Shown here in pieces: positions 29,115-38,728 of a stretch of 64,000 nucleotides of DNA. Both the position numbers and the translations under genes were made by a program. This DNA is from Candidatus Gastranaerophilales bacterium (GTDB lineage: Bacteria; Cyanobacteriota; Vampirovibrionia; Gastranaerophilales; Gastranaerophilaceae), in the NCBI GenBank assembly GCA_944322675.1, contig CALUPO010000006.1, positions 59,394 to 123,393 on the forward strand, written 5' to 3'. Below the pieces are notes generated by a model. That model searched no databases. It had not been told where the DNA came from and saw only the letters and a list, made by a program, of their open reading frames with translations. Position 1 is the first letter of the stretch, and every line of letters starts with the position of its first letter.

Positions 29115-29715
29115 TTTTGTAATTTTTTAAAGTTAAATAATTTGCAAATTTATTAAAACCGATTAAAGCAAATGTTCCACCAAAAGCACCTAGAGCCGAT
29201 TTTCCTAAATTTTTTAAGGTATCCCCTTCAACATATTTTGATGTTTTATTAGAACTCCCAAAAAGACAAGCCGTAGCAACAGCTATAATTGGCAAAGCAA
29301 ATTTATTCAATTTTGTAGACTCTTTATTTATTTGTTTTTCTATAGTTTCTTTTTTAGTTTCATTTTCATTTTTAGTGATAAATATTTTAGAATTTAATAA
29401 ATAAGTTCCAACTGACAAAACTGATAATCCAAGAGCCATAACACCACAATACTTTGCAAGACTTTTTGATTTTAAATTTTGCATATCATTATTCAAACGA
29501 CCTAAAAGTCCCAAATTTTCTTTATTTATATCTTTTACATTTTTGGAAGAATTATTTAACCAGTGATAAGTTCCAATTAAACTTGCATTTAATACTAAAT
29601 TTCCAAGTATTGAAACAGGATGTCTATTAATAGTAAAATAATTCACATCTTTATTCTGTGATTTAAACTTTAGATTATTATTCATAAAATCCTTATTAAA
29701 TTTTATATTTAGCAT
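29104..29715 (-). CDS. Lineage-specific membrane protein, paralogue of the next gene downstream
   Basis: About 203 residues. The frame opens at 29727, but GGTGA lies just after that ATG and 5 nt before the ATG at 29713-29715, so the latter (MLNIKFNKDF) is preferred. A soluble N-terminus containing LKFKSQ is followed by HPVSILGNLV, then helices at about 35-50, 88-108, 140-158 and 170-190. It shares the N-terminal HP motif and the central NETKKE hairpin with its downstream neighbour. Unknown function; probably works with that protein as a pair. Confidence 0.72.
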   Translation of the reverse strand: MLNIKFNKDFMNNNLKFKSQNKDVNYFTINRHPVSILGNLVLNASLIGTYHWLNNSSKNVKDINKENLGLLGRLNNDMQNLKSKSLAKYCGVMALGLSVLSVGTYLLNSKIFITKNENETKKETIEKQINKESTKLNKFALPIIAVATACLFGSSNKTSKYVEGDTLKNLGKSALGAFGGTFALIGFNKFANYLTLKNYKNEN

Positions 29716-29735
29716 AATTATCACCATATTTTAGC

Positions 29736-30641
29736 TTAAGAATGTTTTTCACAATAAGCAATTAACGCAAAACCAACAGCTTCAGTTGTTCCGCATGCAA
29801 TAGCAGCATTTAAAGCAGAACCAACACCTGGTACCCAGCCAAATAAAGCTTTTACAGTCTCTTTTGCTCCTGCTTTAGCAGCCTCAATAGCTCCTGCTTG
29901 AAGTCCTGCATAAACACCACCACCTAAAATAAGACCAGCTATTGAAACATTATCGGATTTTTCATCTGCAGGATTTTCTATACCATATATTTTAAGTATT
30001 TTTTTAGCCATTTCATTTTCATTATCCATCAATGGAATCATATCCGTAAAAGGAATTGAACCAATGGTTGCAGCTATTGCTGCAGCTTTTCCAGTATGTT
30101 TTTGAACAACCCAAGCAGCCTGACCTTTTCTACCTCCAAAACCAATATCCGAAACATTATTTTCAATGTAAAAAGGCAACTTTTTACCATAAACCGCAGA
30201 AACATTTTTTATCATTTTTAATTCATTGGTTAATAAACTTTGTCTTAAATCTGAATTGTTTTTTGAATAGCTTATTGCTTTTGCAAGTTTGGCATGCTTA
30301 TTAACTATATTGTCTGCATTTTCTTTATTATTTTTAAAAGTTACATTCTTTGTTTCAATACTGCTTAATATTTTTATAACATTTTTATTGTTTGATTTTA
30401 TATCTTTTAATAATCCGTTATAAATATTTCCATCAACAATATTTTCTTTTTTTAAGCTTTCAAGTTTTTTATATGCTATATCTTGCTTATTTGGAGGAAC
30501 TTTTGATTTAAATTCAACAAGATCATTCTTTAAAGCTTGTTTGGGTAATGGATTGGTTGATTTATTTTTTAATTCTTTTGTTTTTTTCCCCATTTTAAAA
30601 ACATTAACATAATTTTCTTGATTAATAGCACCAATTTTCAT
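29736..30641 (-). CDS. MKI-type protein with a glycine-rich hydrophobic C-terminal domain
   Basis: 301 residues from the ATG at 30639-30641 (MKIGAINQENYVNVF); the frame is open to a TTG three codons earlier. The N-terminal half is Lys-rich and helical (NKQDIAYKKLESLKKENIV). The C-terminal 130 residues contain RKGQAAWVVQKHTGKAAAIA, then Gly/Ala-rich membrane-like helices and GWVPGVGSALNAAIACGTTE. The latter resembles DUF697-like domains (helix-P-x-G-x(4)-N-A...T-E-x-x-G), which is a recollection rather than a search. It heads the three-gene set 30641-28476. Function unknown. Confidence 0.7.
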   Translation of the reverse strand: MKIGAINQENYVNVFKMGKKTKELKNKSTNPLPKQALKNDLVEFKSKVPPNKQDIAYKKLESLKKENIVDGNIYNGLLKDIKSNNKNVIKILSSIETKNVTFKNNKENADNIVNKHAKLAKAISYSKNNSDLRQSLLTNELKMIKNVSAVYGKKLPFYIENNVSDIGFGGRKGQAAWVVQKHTGKAAAIAATIGSIPFTDMIPLMDNENEMAKKILKIYGIENPADEKSDNVSIAGLILGGGVYAGLQAGAIEAAKAGAKETVKALFGWVPGVGSALNAAIACGTTEAVGFALIAYCEKHS

Positions 30642-30748
30642 AGCACACAATCACCATTAATAAAATAGATACAAAAACTTTATTATTTTTATATCAAAAA
30701 TAAATAATAAAGTCAAATGTTTTATTAAAAAATATAAAGTTTTTTATA

Positions 30749-31879
30749 TTAAAATCCGATTATAGAAGAAAGTTCAACATAAGGAATATTTAAAACATCA
30801 CCAACATATTCATCAGTTAACTTACCATAACAAGTTGTAACCCCGCTTTGAAGTTCAGTATATGTTTTAACAGCTTCAATAACACCTTTGTTAGCTATTT
30901 CAAGTATATATTTTATTGAAACATTTGTTAAAGCAATAGTTGAAGTGCGAGGATAAGCACCAGGAATATTTGTAACACTATAATGTATTACATCGTGTTT
31001 TATAAATGTTGGATCATTATGAGTTGTTTCTTTATCAACTGTTTCAATAATAGAACATCTATCAACAGACACATCCATAATAACAGACCCCTTTTTCATG
31101 GTCTTAACCATATCCTCAGTCACCAAAAATGACTTTGACTTAGCATCGTTATCATCATATAAAACAGCAGAAATAAGTAAGTCACATGTAGGCAACAACT
31201 TCTGAATATTATATTTTGAGGCATAAACCGTTTTTACTCCACATGGAATATGATTATTAATTGAACGTAGTTTATTTATGTCATTATCAACAACAGTAAC
31301 ATCAGTACCTAAACCTAAAGCTACACGCAAAGCATTCATTCCAACAGTTCCAGCTCCAATTATAACAACTTTTGCAGGTAAAATACCAGCAATTGAAGAT
31401 AAAAGAATACCCTCACCACCTAAATGCTTTTGAAGTAAATTTGCACCTATTAATACAGAAGCAGCACCAGCAACTTCACTCATTGGAATAAGCAATGGTT
31501 TTGAACCATCAGCACAAATTACATTTTCATTTGAAATAGTCGTTATACGTTTTTTTAATAATACATCAATTAATTTCGGATTTTTATCAAGATGTAAAAA
31601 GGCAAACAATATCTGATCTCGTTTTAATAAATCAAACTCACATTCGTGAGGCTCTTTTACCTTAACAATTAAATCCGATAAACTATAAACATCTTCAATA
31701 TTATCAATAATTTTAGCACCATAGGTACTATATTGTTCATTTGAAAATCCGCTTAAAATACCGGCATCTTTCTGAACATAGACACAATGACCGGCTTTAA
31801 CAAGAAGTTCGACACCAGCAGGATTAACAGCAACCCTTGATTCATTATGTTTCAATTCTTTTGGTACACCAATTTTCAT
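30749..31879 (-). CDS. ald: Alanine dehydrogenase
   Basis: NAD-dependent interconversion of alanine with pyruvate and ammonia, 376 residues. The N-terminal MKIGVPKELKHNESRVAVNP, the catalytic-Lys region VQKDAG, His in FAFLHLDKN, the Rossmann loop VVIIGAGTVGMNAL and the terminal PGAYPRTSTIALTN are diagnostic. It starts 21 nt after pyrF with GAGGA about 14 nt upstream, so it is read with pyrF. It offers fermentative alanine production or nitrogen assimilation. Confidence 0.96.
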   Translation of the reverse strand: MKIGVPKELKHNESRVAVNPAGVELLVKAGHCVYVQKDAGILSGFSNEQYSTYGAKIIDNIEDVYSLSDLIVKVKEPHECEFDLLKRDQILFAFLHLDKNPKLIDVLLKKRITTISNENVICADGSKPLLIPMSEVAGAASVLIGANLLQKHLGGEGILLSSIAGILPAKVVIIGAGTVGMNALRVALGLGTDVTVVDNDINKLRSINNHIPCGVKTVYASKYNIQKLLPTCDLLISAVLYDDNDAKSKSFLVTEDMVKTMKKGSVIMDVSVDRCSIIETVDKETTHNDPTFIKHDVIHYSVTNIPGAYPRTSTIALTNVSIKYILEIANKGVIEAVKTYTELQSGVTTCYGKLTDEYVGDVLNIPYVELSSIIGF

Positions 31880-31900
31880 ATATTTAACTTATTCCTCAAA

Positions 31901-32653
31901 TTATATCTCAACATTTAAAGCATCTTCAATTTCATCAATAATTAAATTAACAGCGGCTATTCTATTTTCAGCACATATTATGGGTCTTCCAACAATCAAA
32001 TAATCCACCCCATAATTTATAGCTGCCTTTGGTGTTAAAACACGAACCTGATCATTAACACAACTCCAAGTAGGACGCACAGCCGGGCACATAATAATAA
32101 AATCATCATCAAGTGTTTTTCTTATTTCCTTCGCTTCAATGGATGATGCAACAACACCATTTATTCCGGAATTAACAGCTATTTTAGTCAAATTTGCAAC
32201 ATATTCATCAATATTTAAATTTACGCTTAATTCCTCAGTTAAAGTTTTTTGTCCAAAACTTGACAACAAAGTCACTCCAAGAATAGTTGGTTGTTCAATA
32301 TTATTACGTTTAGCATATTCCCGTGTTAATTTCACAGTTGAAGATATCATTTTTGACCCGCCTTGAATATGAATATTAAAAAAATCTACCCCTTTTCGAA
32401 GCAGATTAACACTTGCCTTAGCAACAGTATTTGGAATATCATGAAATTTTGAATCAAAAAATACTTTACCACCATTATTTTTTATAACATCAATACTTTT
32501 AAATCCAGTTGAAGTAATAAGCTGTAACCCAACCTTAAAAAAACCGACATAATCCTTTAATTCTTTAACAATTTCTTCAACTTCATCAATTGTATCAACA
32601 TCTAATGCTAAAACTATCCTGTCTTTTGAAGATTCTGGTTTTTTTATTGCCAT
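31901..32653 (-). CDS. pyrF: Orotidine 5'-phosphate decarboxylase
   Basis: Last step of UMP synthesis. The 250-residue barrel has the family opening DRIVLALDVDTIDE, the catalytic segment FFDSKFHDIPNTV (the Lys-Asp chain) and the phosphate-gripping IVGRPIICAENRIAAVNLI near the end. An AGGA ribosome site lies about 8 nt upstream. It has its own promoter (32686-32714) and is followed by ald. No other pyr genes are here. Confidence 0.95.
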   Translation of the reverse strand: MAIKKPESSKDRIVLALDVDTIDEVEEIVKELKDYVGFFKVGLQLITSTGFKSIDVIKNNGGKVFFDSKFHDIPNTVAKASVNLLRKGVDFFNIHIQGGSKMISSTVKLTREYAKRNNIEQPTILGVTLLSSFGQKTLTEELSVNLNIDEYVANLTKIAVNSGINGVVASSIEAKEIRKTLDDDFIIMCPAVRPTWSCVNDQVRVLTPKAAINYGVDYLIVGRPIICAENRIAAVNLIIDEIEDALNVEI

Positions 32654-32685
32654 TTATAATTCCTGTTTTTATTCATATGTTTTAA

Positions 32686-32714
32686 ATTTTAACACCTTAA
32701 ATATCTATAATCAA
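32686..32714 (-). promoter_or_regulatory. pyrF-ald promoter
   Basis: The minus strand reads TTGATT (32709-32714), a 17-nt spacer and TAAAAT (32686-32691). The leader is about 25-30 nt. Confidence 0.5.
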
Positions 32715-32721
32715 GTATAAA

Positions 32722-33096
32722 TTAACCTATCTCCTTAATAAATTGTCTTGATAATAAAGAAGATTCAACATAAGAAAACCCGTTATTCATAAACTCATCA
32801 AACATTCTATTTGCAACACTAACAGCTTTATAATTTTTCTCAATAAAAGCCATATCATTATCAAAATTATCATTATTTAATTTATAGCTTTTATTATTCT
32901 TAACCTGTGTCCTTCCCAAAATTTCAGATGGACTATTTCTTTCAATTAAAACATTTTCATCAGAATCTATTTTATTTTCACAATTTTTTTTATTTTCATT
33001 ATGTTTTATTTCATCTTTTATTTTATTAGCCTTAACTCCCTTTAATGGTAATTTATTACCAATAAATTTATTCAAATCATTAATGTTATTCGCCAT
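32722..33096 (-). CDS. Small lineage-specific soluble protein
   Basis: A 124-residue acidic and Asn/Lys-rich protein with no membrane segment. Visible features are a polar low-complexity first half, then PSEILGRTQV, FDNDMAFIEKNYKAVSVANR and a helical end with VESSLLSRQFI. The order 'ILGR(S/T)QV ... FIEKN ... ANR-F' resembles short proteins I recall in Gastranaerophilales, without known function. GGAGA lies about 9 nt upstream of the ATG. It stands alone before the pyrF promoter. Confidence 0.7.
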   Translation of the reverse strand: MANNINDLNKFIGNKLPLKGVKANKIKDEIKHNENKKNCENKIDSDENVLIERNSPSEILGRTQVKNNKSYKLNNDNFDNDMAFIEKNYKAVSVANRMFDEFMNNGFSYVESSLLSRQFIKEIG

Positions 33097-33424
33097 TAAA
33101 AGTTCTCCATTCTTAACTTTTTAATTAAACTAAATGATACCTGACATTTGTTATAAAACCTAAACATATTTTTTTTTGCTAGTTTTAATATAAATATATA
33201 AACAATTGTTACAAAAATTTACAATTTTAGCTAAAATATTTAATTTTTCAACTAAATGACATACTAATTTAGTATATATTATTTTTTTATATTTGTAAAG
33301 TTTTATTATAACAAATTGGCTTACAATAGAAATTTTTAACCTTTAAAATATAAAATTGCGAATTAAAATCTTTTGATATAAAATAAATACATAGTAAATA
33401 AGTAAGTCATGTTTGGAGTGAAAG
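33097..33424. other. 328-bp non-coding spacer between divergent genes
   Basis: Very AT-rich. It holds the ribosome site of the minus-strand small gene at its left end, a short palindrome ATACTAATTTAGTAT (33261-33275), a TTTGTAAAG motif near 33293-33301 that also occurs at 38791-38799, and the pheT promoter at its right end. I see no ORF, tRNA or stable hairpin in the remainder. Confidence 0.5.
33356..33384 (+). promoter_or_regulatory. pheT promoter
   Basis: TTGCGA (33356-33361), a 17-nt spacer and TAAAAT (33379-33384); the leader is about 35 nt. I found no tRNA-like T-box leader. Confidence 0.5.
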
Positions 33425-35896
33425 ATGCAGCTATCACTAAGTTGGTTATCAGAATATGTGGATATTGAAAATCTAAAACCGGATGAAATTGCTTCCGGAT
33501 TAACATTAAGCGGACTTGAAGTTGAAAACATTGAATATACCGGTCCAAAATTTGAAAATATTAAAACTGCAAAAATTATTGAAATCAATAATCATCCAAA
33601 TGCTGATAAACTTCATCTTGTAAAAATTGATACAGGCAATAATGATTTCAAGCAAGTTGTATGTGGAGCTAAAAACATTGAAGTTGGTCAAATAGTGCCA
33701 TATGCTCAAGTTGGCTCAAAAGTGCTATCTAGAAAAACCGGTGAAAAATTTGAACTTGAAAAAACAACAATAAGAGGTGTTGAATCATCAGGAATGCTAT
33801 GCTCTAGTGATGAATTAGGGCTTAATGAATATAACTATCAGAAAGAAGATGGCATTTTGATTCTAAATAGTTTTTTAAATAATGTAAATTTAGGTGAGGA
33901 TCTTGCAAAAGTTCTTAATATTAAAAATGATATAATATTACATACAGCTCCAACAGCTAACCGTGGTGACGAAATGTCGGTTATAGGAATAGCAAGAGAA
34001 ATATCTGCAATATTTAACAGGAATTTTAAAATGCCGCTTGTTGAAACTTATGACAATAATGATAAAAATCCTGATTTTAAGGTTGAAATTCTTGATGATA
34101 ATGTGTGTAAATATTATGCTATTGGAATTTTAAAAGACGTAAAAATATCACAATCTCCAAAGTGGATGCAAGATAGACTAATTTCTTCAGGTATTCGTCC
34201 TATAAATAATGTTGTAGATATTACAAATTATGTGATGCTTGAATATGGTCAACCACTTCATGCTTTTGATTTAGATAAATTAAACGGGTATTTATGTGTA
34301 AGAAAAGCTTTTAAGGACGAAAAAATTACTACTTTAGATGGCATTGAAAGAAATTTAACTAATGATTCTGTTTTAATAGCAACAAAAGAAAAAGGCGTAT
34401 GTATTGCAGGGGTATTTGGAAGTGAAAATTCAGAAATTGATGATAACACAAGAAATATTGCTCTTGAAAGTGCATATTTTACCTCATCAACAAATCGTAA
34501 AAATTCTAAAAGTGTAGGCTATAGAAGTGAAGCATCAGCAAGATTTGAAAGAGGGGTTGATTTATTTTCGTGTAAGGAGGCTTTAAATCGTGCAATTTCG
34601 TTGCTCATAAAATATGCCAACGCTAAATATCAAGGAATAGTCGAAGATAAAAAATATGATGAAAATCCCAATAAAATAACTTTAAGGTTTAGCGAAATAA
34701 AAAGAATACTAGGATGTGAAATAAAAAAAGATTTATGCATCCAGATTCTTGATAAACTTGGATTTAAATTACTTGAAGTTAACGACACTTGTGCCAGATT
34801 TGAAGTTCCTGGATATCGTCAAAATGATATTTATCGTGAAATAGACTTAATTGAAGAAATTTCACGTATTTATGGATATAATAAAATACCTTCCACTTTG
34901 CCTGCCAGCTCAAATATTATAGATGTTAATATTGAAAATGAATACTTATCTAAAATTAATAATATATTTTTAGGTAGTGGCTTTTTTGAAGCAAAAAGTT
35001 CATCTTTAATAGGAAAAGCATTACTAAATGAGTATTATTTTCCTTATGACTATGAAAAATCAGTAAGTGTTATAAATGCACAATCTGAAGATTTTACTTT
35101 ACTTAGACAAAGTCTTATACCTAATGCTTTAAATTATTTAAAATATAACATAAAAAACAGTCAAAAAAATATTATGTTATATGAAATAGGTAAAGTTTAT
35201 TACAAAAAAGATAATCCACCAACAGAAATAGATTCTTCAGTTACTGAAAAACAAATGCTAAGCTTTATAATTTCAGGTAAACTTGAAAAATCACTGTGGT
35301 ATGGTGAAGAATATGCTAATTTTTACACCTTAAAAGGTATTGTTGAAAATATTTTCGATGTGTTTAAAATACAAAACAGAATTAGATATGAGAAATGCAA
35401 TGAACCATATTTACATCCTTCAAAAAGTGCAAAAGTTATATTACTTGATAAAAAACCTCAAATTTTAGGCTATTTTGGTGAATTACATCCAACCATCAAG
35501 GATAAGGCTAAATTTGTTAACAAAGTATTTATAGGTGAGTTAAATTTAGATTTACTTTTAAATACATTATCAACATCTTCAAATGTTAAATATAAAAAAA
35601 TATCAATTTATCCAATAAGTGAAAGAGACATTGCTTTTATAGTTGATAAAAAAATACAAAATGATGAACTTATTAAAAATATTAGTAAGTTTATAAAGAA
35701 AGATATTCTAAATTCTATTAATATTTTTGACATATATGAAGGTGAAAAAATAGAGTCTAACATGAAAAGTGTTGCTTTTAATATAAAATTTCAATCAATG
35801 ATTGAAACTTTAAGTGATAATATAATTAATGAGCAAATTAAAAACTTAAAAGAAGGCTTAAAAAATATTTATCCAAATATAAAATTTAGAGAGTAA
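33425..35896 (+). CDS. pheT: Phenylalanyl-tRNA synthetase beta subunit
   Basis: Partner of PheS in the alpha2-beta2 enzyme charging tRNA-Phe. The 823-residue protein has the full layout: MQLSLSWLSEYVDIENLKPDE, an EMAP-type tRNA-binding domain (about 40-150), B3/4 editing domain (about 200-390), B5 domain (GCEIKKDLCIQILDKLGFKL), a pseudo-catalytic core and the C-terminal anticodon-binding FDX-ACB domain (YPISERDIAFIVDKKIQNDE). A GGAG ribosome site lies 6 nt upstream. pheS is not adjacent, so the operon is split. Confidence 0.97.
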   Translation: MQLSLSWLSEYVDIENLKPDEIASGLTLSGLEVENIEYTGPKFENIKTAKIIEINNHPNADKLHLVKIDTGNNDFKQVVCGAKNIEVGQIVPYAQVGSKVLSRKTGEKFELEKTTIRGVESSGMLCSSDELGLNEYNYQKEDGILILNSFLNNVNLGEDLAKVLNIKNDIILHTAPTANRGDEMSVIGIAREISAIFNRNFKMPLVETYDNNDKNPDFKVEILDDNVCKYYAIGILKDVKISQSPKWMQDRLISSGIRPINNVVDITNYVMLEYGQPLHAFDLDKLNGYLCVRKAFKDEKITTLDGIERNLTNDSVLIATKEKGVCIAGVFGSENSEIDDNTRNIALESAYFTSSTNRKNSKSVGYRSEASARFERGVDLFSCKEALNRAISLLIKYANAKYQGIVEDKKYDENPNKITLRFSEIKRILGCEIKKDLCIQILDKLGFKLLEVNDTCARFEVPGYRQNDIYREIDLIEEISRIYGYNKIPSTLPASSNIIDVNIENEYLSKINNIFLGSGFFEAKSSSLIGKALLNEYYFPYDYEKSVSVINAQSEDFTLLRQSLIPNALNYLKYNIKNSQKNIMLYEIGKVYYKKDNPPTEIDSSVTEKQMLSFIISGKLEKSLWYGEEYANFYTLKGIVENIFDVFKIQNRIRYEKCNEPYLHPSKSAKVILLDKKPQILGYFGELHPTIKDKAKFVNKVFIGELNLDLLLNTLSTSSNVKYKKISIYPISERDIAFIVDKKIQNDELIKNISKFIKKDILNSINIFDIYEGEKIESNMKSVAFNIKFQSMIETLSDNIINEQIKNLKEGLKNIYPNIKFRE

Positions 35897-35899
35897 TTT

Positions 35900-37753
35900 T
35901 TATTGAAAACTTTGATTTTCAATTTCTGTTTCCGTATTTGGTGATAAACTCATTACGGGAAGTTTTATGGTAAATTTTGTTCCAACATTGGGTTTTGAAA
36001 TAACATTAATATCACCTCCATGTGCTTTAATTATTTTTCTTGAAATGTATAAACCAAGCCCTGAACCAATTTTACGATATTTTTTAGCGGAAGATACAAA
36101 TTTATCAAATATAATTCTACAATATTCTTCTGTCATACCTATACCGCCGTCAATAATTTCAATTTCTATTTCTTCACTATTTTTATTAAGTATATTAATA
36201 ATTATTTTACCTTCATTTGGAGTATATTCAGAAGCATTAGTAATTAAATTATTAATAACACGCTCTATCTCAATAGGATCAAATAGAAAAATTTCAATAT
36301 CTGCTTTATAGTTCACACATAAAATTTGTTGCTTTTGATTAAGTAAGTATTTCAAATTATTACCGCATTTTTCAAGTAACTTTTTTAAATTATTCATTTC
36401 CTTACATATTCTTAATTGCCCCTTATCACTTTTATATTTCAATAATAAATTATCTGTCATATTTTTCATAAAATCACAAGAGGCACGAACTTCTTCTAAT
36501 ACAGTTTTGACATCATCAGGTATGGAGCCAAATTGTTCACGAATTAATAAATCCATAGCACGTAACTGGGCACGAATTGGGGTCTTTAAATCATGAGTTA
36601 ACGTTGCAATAAAAGTATCTTTTTGTTGTTCTATTTCAATATCTTCAGTATTATCACGAATTATGGCCATAAACCCTGTTAAATCACCATCTTTATTAAA
36701 TATTTTTGTTAAGCTCATATCGATATGTATTAATTCCTGTCCAACCCTAACCTGTGTTTGAACTTTTAACATCTTTAATTCAGAAACCTTAAAATTTAAT
36801 AATTGAGTGTTTATAATTCGAGGCTCTTTCCATAAAAAATCATGAATATTTTGAGCTTTTTCAGAAAATAATAAAACTTTTTTATTCCTTGATACAATAT
36901 AAAAATTAATATCCATTAAAACAATTTCATTTGTTGAAAACTCAAGCACATTATCAAGTTTTTCTTTTTCCGTCCATAATAAAGCTTTTAATTTTTCAAG
37001 TTTGATAATATTATAAACCTGAGTCCGAAGTCTTACAAGTTCAACAGGCTTTTCAATATAATTATAAAGTCCCATTGTTTTTATATCAAATTCCTGACAA
37101 GCTGTGTTTTCATTTGTTATAAATAAAATAGGTGTTTCTGAATTAAACTTAGATCTTTTTATTGCCTCCATTAAATCAACATCATACAAATTTGCATTCA
37201 CTATTATTAAATCAAAATTTTTATTTTTTAAAAACTTATATATATCACACAATTTTAAACTTGAATAGAAGTTAAGTTCAAAAACATCAAGTATATCACT
37301 AATTAATTCAATACTTCTTTTATTATTTTCAACAATAAGCACATTACAGTTATAGAATTTTTCAAGTCTACTATAACTCATTCGAGAGGCTTCTTTTTTA
37401 TTTAAATTATTAACTTCTTTTTTAAGCACATCAAATTGAATAGGATAAGTTAATAAATCATAAATTCCAAGCCCTCTTGCATGTAAAACTTCATCTTTTC
37501 CAGCATACTTACAAACACCCCAAAATCTTATATCATGATGAAATTTTAAAAATTTTTTTAAATGCTTATTATATTCAGTATCATAAATATCAATATCAAT
37601 AAAAAATTGGCTATATATTTTACCTAACTTATGAATATCTAAATTAATTGCTTCTTTTTTTAAAGTAAAATAATCTATACTAAAATTTATAGGCACTTTT
37701 ATTTTAGGATATCTTGATACATCTTTATTGGTAATATATAATATCTTATACAT
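35900..37753 (-). CDS. Sensor histidine kinase with two degenerate receiver-like domains
   Basis: A 617-residue cytoplasmic-looking protein with no membrane helix. Residues 1-125 and about 135-255 look like receiver domains; the second has Asn186 where the phospho-accepting Asp is expected (DLIIVNANLYD) but keeps the conserved Lys235 (YIEKPV). A PAS-like region follows (about 265-370). The HisKA domain contains ATLTHDLKTPIR (His387), and the HATPase domain shows the N box (VINNLITNASEYT), G1 (DGGIGM), F box (IFDKFVSS) and G2 (GSGLGLYIS). The kinase looks functional, while the receivers are probably binding or dimer modules. No partner response regulator is adjacent. It converges on pheT with a 3-bp gap. 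Confidence 0.9.
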   Translation of the reverse strand: MYKILYITNKDVSRYPKIKVPINFSIDYFTLKKEAINLDIHKLGKIYSQFFIDIDIYDTEYNKHLKKFLKFHHDIRFWGVCKYAGKDEVLHARGLGIYDLLTYPIQFDVLKKEVNNLNKKEASRMSYSRLEKFYNCNVLIVENNKRSIELISDILDVFELNFYSSLKLCDIYKFLKNKNFDLIIVNANLYDVDLMEAIKRSKFNSETPILFITNENTACQEFDIKTMGLYNYIEKPVELVRLRTQVYNIIKLEKLKALLWTEKEKLDNVLEFSTNEIVLMDINFYIVSRNKKVLLFSEKAQNIHDFLWKEPRIINTQLLNFKVSELKMLKVQTQVRVGQELIHIDMSLTKIFNKDGDLTGFMAIIRDNTEDIEIEQQKDTFIATLTHDLKTPIRAQLRAMDLLIREQFGSIPDDVKTVLEEVRASCDFMKNMTDNLLLKYKSDKGQLRICKEMNNLKKLLEKCGNNLKYLLNQKQQILCVNYKADIEIFLFDPIEIERVINNLITNASEYTPNEGKIIINILNKNSEEIEIEIIDGGIGMTEEYCRIIFDKFVSSAKKYRKIGSGLGLYISRKIIKAHGGDINVISKPNVGTKFTIKLPVMSLSPNTETEIENQSFQ

Positions 37754-37867
37754 ATTTATAACTCATAAGTATTTTTACTAAAGAACATATTAGTAATAAC
37801 TAAATATAAAATAAATCCCCCGATTAGATAATAGAATAAAGAATATTATTCCTTTATACTGTATAAA

Positions 37868-38092
37868 TTATTTTGATATTTCCTTAGAAGGTACAGGATC
37901 GTACCCACCAGGGGCAAAAGGATGGCATCTCAAAATCCTTAAAATTCCAAGAAACAAACCACGTATTACACCAAATTTTTGAATCGCTTCTATCATATAA
38001 TTAGAACAACTTGGATAATAGCGGCAAACTTTTGGTGTAAATTTTGAAAAAAACTGATATAATTTTATTAAATTAATAATAATAGTTTTCAT
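37868..38092 (-). CDS. yidD: Membrane protein insertion efficiency factor
   Basis: YidD is a small amphipathic, inner-face protein helping YidC insert membrane proteins. All 74 residues match the family: [11 protein letters not shown], the Cys motif [19 protein letters not shown], and [15 protein letters not shown]. In most genomes it sits between rnpA and yidC in the rpmH cluster; here it follows a histidine-phosphatase-fold gene by 12 nt and precedes the kinase gene by 114 nt, so the usual context is lost. Confidence 0.95.
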   Translation of the reverse strand: MKTIIINLIKLYQFFSKFTPKVCRYYPSCSNYMIEAIQKFGVIRGLFLGILRILRCHPFAPGGYDPVPSKEISK

Positions 38093-38104
38093 TCGAATTA
38101 TTAA

Positions 38105-38728
38105 CTATAAACTTACAAAATAATTTGAATACATCAACATTGTAAAATCCTTAAAGTAGCTAATTTGCGTTGCTGATGCACTTTGTATACAAATTTCTGT
38201 CTGGTGTTTTGGTGGAATTTTTAATGCATTTGCCACTGCAGCTTGAATAACATCGCGATTTGTAACTACAATCAATCTTTTTGTCAAGTTATCTTTAATT
38301 AAATTTGAAATAACAGACTCAACACGTTCATTCAATTTATTTAAAGACTCTCCATCCTGAGGTGCAAAATCTGCTTTATTTTCTTTATAAAGTACAAACT
38401 CATCAGGATATTTTTCCATAATTTGTTCAAAACTAAGACCATTCCACTTCCCTGCACGTCTTGTATATAAATCAGGTATAACTTCAAAATCCTGCTTTAA
38501 CACTTTTGATAATATTCCTGCAGACTTAATACAATCACAAGAATCAGATGAATAAATCTTATCAACTTTTAAACCGCGACTTTGTATCCACTTACTTATA
38601 CGTTCCATTTCTATGCGACCCAGTTCATTTAAAGGTGGATAATTTATGTCATCATTAAGAATATCTGAATCAGTATAGACTGTTGAACCATGTCTTATAA
38701 AGGTTATTTTACATTTACGTTTAATCAT
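38105..38728 (-). CDS. Histidine phosphatase superfamily protein lacking the second catalytic His
   Basis: 207 residues in the PhoE/GpmB/CobC-like branch. The N-terminal signature FIRHGST has the phospho-accepting His13, and the acid region (DGESLNKLNERV) and GKWNGLSFEQIMEKYP are present. The second catalytic His, expected in a V-[ST]-H-x-x-[VI]-[IV] motif, is replaced by Asn157 in VVTNRDVIQAAV (codon AAT at 38258-38260). Activity may be reduced or lost. A cobalamin or sugar-phosphate role cannot be assigned. It is co-oriented with yidD, 12 nt away. Confidence 0.85.
   Translation of the reverse strand: MIKRKCKITFIRHGSTVYTDSDILNDDINYPPLNELGRIEMERISKWIQSRGLKVDKIYSSDSCDCIKSAGILSKVLKQDFEVIPDLYTRRAGKWNGLSFEQIMEKYPDEFVLYKENKADFAPQDGESLNKLNERVESVISNLIKDNLTKRLIVVTNRDVIQAAVANALKIPPKHQTEICIQSASATQISYFKDFTMLMYSNYFVSL

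Noticed and set aside
33261..33275. Short palindrome ATACTAATTTAGTAT between the small gene and pheT
   Set aside because: All but two bases are A/T; such palindromes are common by chance at this composition and it aligns with no promoter element.
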